Shown here in pieces: positions 1-5,137 of a DNA stretch of 13,051 bases; positions within the stretch are counted from its first letter, which is position 1, and each line of letters begins with the position of its first letter. Position numbers and translations under genes: made by a program. Source of the DNA: Mageeibacillus sp. UBA1255 (GTDB lineage: Bacteria; Bacillota; Clostridia; UBA1212; UBA1255); assembly GCA_002308795.1 (NCBI GenBank), contig DBVV01000124.1, positions 10,530 through 23,580 on the forward strand. Reading direction: 5' to 3'. The notes beneath the pieces were generated by a model that did no database searches, had not been told where the DNA came from, and saw only the letters and a list, made by a program, of their open reading frames with translations.

Positions 1-237
1 CCGATGCTCGCAACGGGCGGAAGCGCTTCTGCCGCCATCACGTTCATCAAGCAGCGCGGTGCTACCAGGATCAAACTGATGAACCTCATCGCTGCTCCGG
101 AAGGCATCCGCCGCATCCTTCAGGATCATCCCGACGTAGATATGTTCTGCGCAGCGATCGATGAAAAACTCAACGATCACGCGTACATCATCCCCGGACT
201 CGGCGACGCCGGAGACAGACTGTTCGGTACAAAATAA
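1..237 (+). CDS. upp: Uracil phosphoribosyltransferase, C-terminal part (5' end outside window)
   Basis: The enzyme converts uracil and PRPP to UMP and pyrophosphate in pyrimidine salvage, in the cytoplasm. The reading frame is open from base 1, so the protein is cut by the window edge and about 78 residues remain. They include the PRPP-binding loop PMLATGGSA, then AAPEG, a PDVD segment, and the uracil-binding C-terminus YIIPGLGDAGDRLFGTK. This closely follows the known ending of bacterial Upp proteins (usually about 208 residues), so the C-terminus is complete. The stop is TAA. The next gene converges on it 43 bases later, and the likely transcription terminator lies at 373-418 inside that gene. 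Identification is secure; only the N-terminal part is unseen. Confidence 0.97.
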   Translation, partial: PMLATGGSASAAITFIKQRGATRIKLMNLIAAPEGIRRILQDHPDVDMFCAAIDEKLNDHAYIIPGLGDAGDRLFGTK

Positions 238-280
238 GATAGCATTTCGCCTGACGCTGCGTAAAACTGCACGCCGGGAT

Positions 281-964
281 TCACTTAATAAGATACAGAC
301 CGGCTGCGGCCAACGTAAGTGCTTCTGCGTACGTGTATGCTGCCAATGCTTTACGGGTGGCAAGTTCAAGAACGGGACGGAAAAGTTTTTTCAGAGACTT
401 TTCCTCCCGCTTTTTTTTCGCTTCTTCGCCGTCAATGCATGACACGTATATCATATACAAAAGTGAATTCATTATGTTTTTTGCGGCGGGAGGGAATTCC
501 GACGGTGATCGGTCTGTATAAGCAGGCACTGTGAGATAACGCGTTTCGGACGGGCTGTCAGCGCCGGTCGTCAATATACCGGTCCTCAGCGCCGTACTTA
601 TTGCTGCAGCTCCGGTATATCTGATAATATCTTCGTCGGGAGCCGGGATTTGAGCCAGACCGGGAAACGGTATCGTCCGGATAAGCTCGAGCGCGGTCAA
701 TTCCAGAAAGTCATTGTCAGCAATTATTACCGCCATATCTCCGCCTTCGGTGCGCGAACGGATCAGGTAATTGGTGCGCAGAACGGTATTGCCCCCGGAT
801 ACGGATATAAGAAGCTCCGGAAATACGTCATTGCAGCCGCTCCCGCCGGTGATAGTGTTCCGAATGAAATCTGCGATCAGGCAGGCCCCGACCGGCGCAG
901 AAGAACTATATCCGTATTCCGATACAAACCGTTCATAATTATCCGATCTTAGCATAAATACCAC
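281..964 (-). CDS. Hypothetical protein of unknown function (227 aa), convergent with upp
   Basis: I do not recognise this protein. The GTG start at 962-964 is supported by a strong Shine-Dalgarno GGGAGG eight bases upstream on the minus strand. An ATG three codons later would sit 17 bases from that site, so GTG is preferred. A good promoter lies about 70 bases upstream. The first 100 residues are mixed and globular-looking, with segments such as GDMAVIIADNDFLEL. The middle is rich in Thr, Ala and Ser. Residues near 175-195 form a very basic stretch (KKKREEKSLKKLF). The last 30 residues are Ala/Leu-rich and could be a hydrophobic or amphipathic helix. No signal peptide is visible. The basic stretch is encoded by DNA that, read on the other strand, is an intrinsic terminator for upp. 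The promoter and ribosome site favour a real gene, but no family assignment is possible by eye. Confidence 0.7.
   Translation of the reverse strand: MVFMLRSDNYERFVSEYGYSSSAPVGACLIADFIRNTITGGSGCNDVFPELLISVSGGNTVLRTNYLIRSRTEGGDMAVIIADNDFLELTALELIRTIPFPGLAQIPAPDEDIIRYTGAAAISTALRTGILTTGADSPSETRYLTVPAYTDRSPSEFPPAAKNIMNSLLYMIYVSCIDGEEAKKKREEKSLKKLFRPVLELATRKALAAYTYAEALTLAAAGLYLIK
373..418 (+). terminator. Intrinsic terminator for upp, inside the convergent gene
   Basis: The left arm is 373-386 and the right arm 397-409. They form 13 base pairs with one bulged C at 378 and a 10-base loop (387-396). The stem is followed by C410 and an uninterrupted run of eight T at 411-418. This is a canonical Rho-independent terminator in the plus direction. 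On the minus strand the T run becomes an A run upstream of the stem, and no U tract follows, so it is directional. It lies 136 bases after the upp stop and is wholly inside the coding region at 281-964. Confidence 0.8.
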
Positions 965-988
965 GTGTTACGCCTCCCGCTGCAAATA

Positions 989-1016
989 CGGAGCGATAAG
1001 TAAATCACTTACTCCG
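989..1016. promoter_or_regulatory. Inverted repeat in the leader of the minus-strand gene
   Basis: Arms CGGAG (989-993) and CTCCG (1012-1016) enclose a second pair, TAAGT (997-1001) and ACTTA (1007-1011), around a five-base loop; three bases (994-996) bulge on one side. The element lies between the predicted minus-strand transcription start (about 1026) and the ribosome site, so it would be in that mRNA leader or act as an operator. Read in the plus direction it is followed by CATTTTT, which resembles a weak terminator, but no plus-strand gene needs one there. Confidence 0.4.
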
Positions 1017-1032
1017 CATTTTTATGTGTCCA

Positions 1033-1061
1033 AATTTACCACAATTTTTTACGAATTTCAA
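1033..1061 (-). promoter_or_regulatory. Sigma-A-type promoter for the minus-strand hypothetical gene
   Basis: On the minus strand, -35 TTGAAA (1056-1061) and -10 TAAATT (1033-1038) are separated by exactly 17 bases. The -35 matches five of six consensus positions. Predicted transcription starts near 1026, giving a leader of about 60 bases before the GTG at 964. Surrounding DNA is AT-rich. Confidence 0.6.
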
Positions 1062-1098
1062 ATAAATATGTTTTTTTTGAGGCAAGTAAAAAATCAGG

Positions 1099-1127
1099 TT
1101 GTTTTGGCTGTTTGTTTATGGTAAAAT
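1099..1127 (+). promoter_or_regulatory. Candidate promoter for the cpsC-led operon
   Basis: A -10 hexamer TAAAAT (1122-1127, five of six matches) is preceded at 17 bases by TTGTTT (1099-1104, only three of six matches). Transcription would start near 1134 and leave a leader of about 54 bases. The weak -35 suggests activation or low expression. A later alternative -10 (TACTAT at 1159-1164) has no good -35. Confidence 0.4.
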
Positions 1128-1137
1128 TCGCACTGTG

Positions 1138-1154
1138 ATCTTTCACTGAAAGAT
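1138..1154. promoter_or_regulatory. Perfect 17-base palindrome upstream of cpsC (candidate operator)
   Basis: Arms ATCTTTCA (1138-1145) and TGAAAGAT (1147-1154) are perfect inverted repeats around a single C at 1146. The site lies just after the predicted plus-strand start and 33 bases before the TTG start codon, where a repressor dimer could block transcription. As RNA it could form a 7-base-pair hairpin with a three-base loop. No regulator gene for it is seen in the window. Confidence 0.5.
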
Positions 1155-1187
1155 ATTTTACTATTTTATCTTATCGGAGAAAAAAAG

Positions 1188-1949
1188 TTGGAAGAGAAAA
1201 CGAAAGAAACAACGATTGACATAGGCAAGATACTGCTGGTCATATGGGATAAAATAATCTGGGTCGTGTTGAGTGTTGTCGTCGTCGCGGCAGCCGCTTT
1301 CCTGATTACGAGACTTACCTGGAAACCTACGTACACTTCGGAAGTTCAGCTATATACGGTCATGAGTTCCGCGGACGATAAGAACACTGAGGTCACCACT
1401 TCTCAGATAACTATCAGACGCAACGTCGCTACTCTTTACGTTAAAGCCATAAAGAAATCCGACAGTTTAAGAGAAATGTCAGAAGAGCTTAAAATGAGCG
1501 GCTTTGACATTGCTGCCGGAAAACTGTCCGGACTTTTGAACGTGTATATTGACAGCGACGCCGCTGAAGTTATCCACGTAAGAGCTAAGACCTCCGATCC
1601 GGAATTATCATACAGGATCTGTGAGATCGTCAGTGATAAGGCCGCGAGCCTCGTACAGGACGCTTACATAGGCTGTACCGTCGCGACGTTCAACCATCCC
1701 GTCCTGGCAGTGACCCCCGACAGTCCTCATACGGCGAGGAATACCGCTATAGGCGCTCTCGTCGGTCTTGTTGTTAGCGTCGCGGTTATCATTGCCATCT
1801 ATATGTTTGACAGAACGATCAAAGGCGGAGACGAACTTGAAACGCTTACCGGAGTAAGGTACCTCGGAGATATCCCGGATATCCACGAGTCGTTTAAAGG
1901 CAGCAAGTATGAATACGGATACGGCCACAGGCCGAAAGCGTCTAAATAG
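1188..1949 (+). CDS. cpsC: CpsC/YwqC-type polysaccharide chain-length modulator and BY-kinase activator (Wzz family)
   Basis: This is a 253-residue inner-membrane protein of the Wzz/CpsC/CapA family, which controls polysaccharide chain length and activates a partner tyrosine kinase. The start is TTG at 1188 with GGAG eight bases upstream; no in-frame ATG is better placed. Membrane segments lie at about residues 23-42 and 186-207. The loop between them is extracellular and ends in the Pro-containing stretch AVTPDSPHTARN (about 174-185) typical of the family. The cytoplasmic tail contains GVRYLGDIP (222-230), the usual family ending, and then an unusual Tyr-rich extension, YEYGYGHRP (241-249). 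That extension shares YGYGHRP with the tail of the kinase encoded next. The kinase gene follows after 102 bases. Family assignment is confident; whether the target is capsule, exopolysaccharide or another surface polymer cannot be told. Confidence 0.9.
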   Translation: MEEKTKETTIDIGKILLVIWDKIIWVVLSVVVVAAAAFLITRLTWKPTYTSEVQLYTVMSSADDKNTEVTTSQITIRRNVATLYVKAIKKSDSLREMSEELKMSGFDIAAGKLSGLLNVYIDSDAAEVIHVRAKTSDPELSYRICEIVSDKAASLVQDAYIGCTVATFNHPVLAVTPDSPHTARNTAIGALVGLVVSVAVIIAIYMFDRTIKGGDELETLTGVRYLGDIPDIHESFKGSKYEYGYGHRPKASK

Positions 1950-1961
1950 CATAACAGTATC

Positions 1962-2022
1962 CCGGTGATTCACCGGTGTCGTTTATTTACAGGCCGCAGC
2001 CGCGCCGGTACGTAAAGCGGCG
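1962..2022 (+). other. Structured spacer between cpsC and cpsD
   Basis: The 102-base gap (1950-2051) contains a GC-rich hairpin, CCGGTG (1962-1967) with CACCGG (1971-1976) around loop ATT. A second stem is CGCCG (2003-2007) with CGGCG (2018-2022). A pair of GGCC arms (1992-1995 and 2027-2030) could enclose the second stem. No clear T run follows either stem, so this is not a convincing terminator. It could be an mRNA-processing site or a partial attenuator that sets the ratio of modulator to kinase. No ORF of note lies in the gap. Confidence 0.35.
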
Positions 2023-2051
2023 TCAGGGCCGTAAACAGGCAGGAAAAAGAT

Positions 2052-2840
2052 ATGGATCTATTCAGTAAATTCAAAAAGAAAAAAGCAGTCGAGGATACAG
2101 ACGAAGGCGAATATCTCCTTGACGAGAATACACCTTTCAACGTCCGCGAAGCATTCAATACTCTCAGGACCAACGTGGTTTTCGGAATGGCTCCTTCCGG
2201 AGGTAAAAGCCTCCTGATCACGTCCGCGAACCAGTCGGAAGGTAAAAGTACCACTTCTGTAAACCTCGGTGTGGTGCTTGCGCAGAACGGCGCGAAAGTG
2301 CTCCTTATTGACGCGGATATGCGTAAACCGAAGCTTCACAAGTTCTTCAATGTGGATTATACAAAGGGATTGTCCAGATTCCTGATCGGGCAGGGAACGC
2401 TCAACGATTCTCTTTACCGTACGCCTATAAAGGGCCTCGACCTGATGACAGCGGGTATAATCCCTCCCAACCCGTCGGAGCTTCTGGGCAGTAACCGCAT
2501 GAAGGTCTTTATTGAAAAAGCACAGGAATATTACGACTACGTGATAATTGACACGCCCCCCATCAACGTCGTTACGGATGCCACAGTCCTGTCTGAGTCC
2601 GTTTCCGCAGTGCTCGTCGTAGTACACTACGGCAGTACCACGAGAGACGATTTCCAGAAAGCTAAAAACCAGCTCAAGATCTCGGGCGCTAACGTGATCG
2701 GTTTTGCAATCATCGGCGTCAGGTCTGAACATAAAGGGTATTATAAAAAGTATTATAAGTCGTACAGCAGTTACGGGTACGGACACAGACCCGAAGAGAC
2801 AGCTGATCAGACAGAGAAGGCGAAACCGGCTGATGATTGA
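2052..2840 (+). CDS. cpsD: Bacterial tyrosine kinase (BY-kinase), CpsD/YwqD type
   Basis: This is a 262-residue cytoplasmic P-loop protein that autophosphorylates on C-terminal tyrosines and works with the membrane modulator encoded just upstream. The start ATG has AGGA seven bases upstream. Visible motifs are Walker A SANQSEGKST (58-67, Lys65), Walker A' VLLIDADMRKP (83-93) and Walker B YVIIDTPP (163-170). The tail after residue 229 holds a tyrosine cluster (230, 231, 234, 235, 238, 241, 243) including SYSSYGYGHRP, followed by a charged end. Length and architecture fit the Gram-positive split type, where the transmembrane part is a separate protein. The phosphatase gene overlaps its 3' end by eight bases, which suggests translational coupling. 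B. subtilis PtkA, a relative, phosphorylates several non-polysaccharide proteins, so substrates may extend beyond surface polymers. Confidence 0.95.
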   Translation: MDLFSKFKKKKAVEDTDEGEYLLDENTPFNVREAFNTLRTNVVFGMAPSGGKSLLITSANQSEGKSTTSVNLGVVLAQNGAKVLLIDADMRKPKLHKFFNVDYTKGLSRFLIGQGTLNDSLYRTPIKGLDLMTAGIIPPNPSELLGSNRMKVFIEKAQEYYDYVIIDTPPINVVTDATVLSESVSAVLVVVHYGSTTRDDFQKAKNQLKISGANVIGFAIIGVRSEHKGYYKKYYKSYSSYGYGHRPEETADQTEKAKPADD

Positions 2841-3558
2841 CTTCCACACTCACATCCTTCCCGGAATTGACGACGGCGCGAGGGACGTGTCAACGTCGGT
2901 CAGAATGACGGAAATGATGATCGAACAGCAGGTGGACGTTGTCACCGCTACCCCTCATTATTATTGCCTCGACGCCACTCCGCGAGTTCATTGCGAAAAT
3001 GCTTTAAAAGCATACGAAACGCTTAAAAGCGCCTGGAAAGAAACGCATCCGGAAGGCCCGGACATGCCGGAGATCCGTACAGGCGCCGAAATATACCTTG
3101 CCAACAGTCTGGAATCCGTTCCGGAACCCGAGCTCCTGAAGATATCGGGCACAGATCTGATGCTCTTCGAGATGCCTTTCTCCGGATATCACGAATGGAT
3201 ACCGAGACTGACGGAAATGATAGCGGGAAAGGCGGGGGCAAGGCCCGTATTTGCTCATATCGACAGGTACCTTGATCTCTACGGACGCAGGGTGACCGAC
3301 GAACTTGAGGCTCTTCCGCATGTGGCATTTCAGTTCAATACAGATTCGTTTGAGGACAGAGATGCCTTAAAGTATATGTATTCGCTCATCAAACGCGGAT
3401 ACACGATATTCTGGGCGAGCGATTGCCACGGGGCACATCACCGCGTACCGGATATGGGGAACACGCTTCCCGGACTTCAAAAAAAGATCGAAAAAAAGTT
3501 TTCTCCCGCTGTATATGAGGCAATAACAAAGCGCCAGTACGCTCTTTTGGGAAAATAA
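2833..3558 (+). CDS. cpsB: PHP-domain protein-tyrosine phosphatase, CpsB/YwqE type
   Basis: This is a 241-residue manganese-type PHP phosphatase that removes phosphate from the tyrosines of the BY-kinase and its targets. I chose the ATG at 2833, which overlaps the kinase stop by eight bases, because the family begins with this exact motif, MIDFHTHILPGIDDGA. An in-frame ATG at 2704 would add 43 unrelated residues buried in the kinase gene. Likely metal and active-site residues are H5 and H7 (FHTH), H42 (TPHYY), E86 (GAEIY), H142 (FAHIDRY), and D197 and H199 (SDCHG). No signal peptide is present, so it is cytoplasmic. A GAAGG sequence about 12 bases upstream is a weak ribosome site, consistent with coupling to the kinase gene. 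It completes the modulator, kinase and phosphatase set. Family identity is very likely. Confidence 0.94.
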   Translation: MIDFHTHILPGIDDGARDVSTSVRMTEMMIEQQVDVVTATPHYYCLDATPRVHCENALKAYETLKSAWKETHPEGPDMPEIRTGAEIYLANSLESVPEPELLKISGTDLMLFEMPFSGYHEWIPRLTEMIAGKAGARPVFAHIDRYLDLYGRRVTDELEALPHVAFQFNTDSFEDRDALKYMYSLIKRGYTIFWASDCHGAHHRVPDMGNTLPGLQKKIEKKFSPAVYEAITKRQYALLGK

Positions 3559-3576
3559 AGTTACGGAAGTTACGGA
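3559..3576 (+). repeat. Two exact 9-base tandem repeats in the cpsB-LRR gap
   Basis: AGTTACGGA occurs twice head to tail (3559-3567 and 3568-3576) and fills almost the whole 21-base gap. The junction creates GGAAG (3565-3569), which is the only plausible ribosome site for the next gene, 10 bases before its ATG. A slip in copy number would alter that site. Confidence 0.7.
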
Positions 3577-3579
3577 CGA

Positions 3580-5118
3580 ATGAAAACGGAGAACAGAGAA
3601 CTAAAGTATCTTTTCAGCGCAAAAGGTATTATATTGTCAGTGATCGCACTGATCGCCGCCGTGGCGGGAGTGCTTTTCTGCGTCAATGTCTCCAGGACGT
3701 ACGGCAGCGTTAAAAGTCACGGGAATCCAGTCATTTCAAAGAGCGATTCGGCAGTGGAGAACGACAGCGCTTCTCCTGTCATGAGCTATAAGGAGCTTTC
3801 ATACGCGTATAAAAGTCTCAACACGACGTGCGTTGAATGGACGGACGCCGGAGAAACGGAAGAAGGCGTTGAAAGCGGCCTGTACTTTATTTCAAAAGAT
3901 AATCTCCAGTACTGCATATATAATTCGGACAGCGGCGCGCTCTGCGGCGGAGACTATACGCTTGCGGATTTTAATTATATGTGGCTGAACTCCGAAGATC
4001 AGGGATTTTACACGATCGTAAACCTGGGCGGGAAAAATATCGACCTCTCCGGGTATTACATACTTGCGCGCGACAGCAGTTATATGTACGCATCGCGTGT
4101 GCTGATAAACTGCTACGAAGCCGAGACCGTTGACCTTGACGGGACGATATTGACCGGCACGCTCCTCGCCCCGTACGCAAAAGTCAGATACAACGACACG
4201 TACGTGTTCGGGCAGGTATTGTCCGACTCGACAGAAGGGGAATGCACCACGTACCGCGAGATCAGATTCTCCGGTTATTACAACGTTATGGGCAGCCAGG
4301 ACGAGGCGTCTTTCATTAACGACAGCGTCCGTGCACAGGCGGTCAAATATCTTATGGAACATAACGCAAACGGCCTTTACGACGGATACACGGCATCCAG
4401 CAGAGTAAGGAAATCCGACCTTGAGGCTATAAAAGAGCTTGATCTCAGCGGCGTGATATTCAAAGAAGATATAAACCGCGATCTTGCGATGCTGCCCAAC
4501 CTTGAAACGCTAAAATTAAGCGGAACGAACGTAACGGTGCTGAATCTGGAAAATCACGTCTATCTTACCGACCTCGAGATCAATGAAGCTCCGCTCACGT
4601 CGCTGAATATTTCAGGCGCACCTTCGCTGATGCGGCTGTCAATGGAGAATACCACTCTAACCACGCTGGATCTTTCTAAAAACACGCAGCTCAGGATCCT
4701 GTGTCTCTCCGGCTCGCCCGTGGGCAAATTCCCGGCTGTCGAAGAACCGTATCTTGAATATCTCGACATATCTAACGCCTCTATCGACGAGGACAACATC
4801 ACAGGCGTTTTCTATCCTTCTCTTAAGACGCTGAACGCTTCGTCCAACCCGGGCCTCAGGAGCATCAATTTCAAGTCGTTTCCCAATTTAGAAAGCGCAG
4901 ATCTTTCAGATACATCCATCTCATCCCTTGTACTGCCTGATGATCCGAAGATCACCTATTTAAGGGTAAGCAATACTGAACTGATCGCGCTCGACCTCAC
5001 TAAAATAAAACACCTTTACGTCTGTGAATGTTACTGCAAAAAGCTGCTCGTGCTTACGGTAAACAGATACGCGGATAAGCTCTACACCTACACCACCCCA
5101 TCCGTCGTCAACGATTGA
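3580..5118 (+). CDS. Membrane-anchored surface protein with choice-of-anchor-A-like domain and 21-residue leucine-rich repeats
   Basis: This is a 512-residue exported protein. A single hydrophobic segment at residues 16-36 after a short charged N-terminus looks like a signal anchor, so the rest would lie outside the cell. Residues about 100-235 resemble the choice-of-anchor A family: VLINCYEAETVDLDG, then GTLLAPYAKV (193-202), then FGQVLS and a closing RFSGYY. Residues 307 to about 498 are about nine leucine-rich repeats, mostly 21 residues long, a spacing also found in internalin-J-like surface proteins. The last repeat carries three close cysteines (482, 484, 486). The C-terminus (TTPSVVND) has no LPxTG-like signal, hydrophobic helix or basic tail. 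It lies between the phosphatase and a sortase gene with gaps of 21 and 19 bases. A role in adhesion or surface sensing is inference; the domain reading is by eye. Confidence 0.8.
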   Translation: MKTENRELKYLFSAKGIILSVIALIAAVAGVLFCVNVSRTYGSVKSHGNPVISKSDSAVENDSASPVMSYKELSYAYKSLNTTCVEWTDAGETEEGVESGLYFISKDNLQYCIYNSDSGALCGGDYTLADFNYMWLNSEDQGFYTIVNLGGKNIDLSGYYILARDSSYMYASRVLINCYEAETVDLDGTILTGTLLAPYAKVRYNDTYVFGQVLSDSTEGECTTYREIRFSGYYNVMGSQDEASFINDSVRAQAVKYLMEHNANGLYDGYTASSRVRKSDLEAIKELDLSGVIFKEDINRDLAMLPNLETLKLSGTNVTVLNLENHVYLTDLEINEAPLTSLNISGAPSLMRLSMENTTLTTLDLSKNTQLRILCLSGSPVGKFPAVEEPYLEYLDISNASIDEDNITGVFYPSLKTLNASSNPGLRSINFKSFPNLESADLSDTSISSLVLPDDPKITYLRVSNTELIALDLTKIKHLYVCECYCKKLLVLTVNRYADKLYTYTTPSVVND

Positions 5119-5137
5119 CAAGAATCGAAGGAACGAA

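Noticed and set aside
238..280. Terminator in the short gap between upp and the convergent gene
   Set aside because: Only a four-base-pair stem (GCGT/ACGC) is possible and there is no T run in either direction.
161..442. 93-codon plus-strand frame after upp
   Set aside because: It overlaps the end of upp, runs through the terminator hairpin and T tract, and has no ribosome site.
2704..2832. 43-residue N-terminal extension of the PHP phosphatase from an upstream in-frame ATG
   Set aside because: It lies wholly inside the kinase gene, and the family starts with the MIDFHTHILPG motif at 2833.
2058..2849. 263-codon open frame on the minus strand opposite cpsD
   Set aside because: It mirrors a clearly conserved BY-kinase gene, has no recognisable domain and has an implausible cysteine- and histidine-rich composition.
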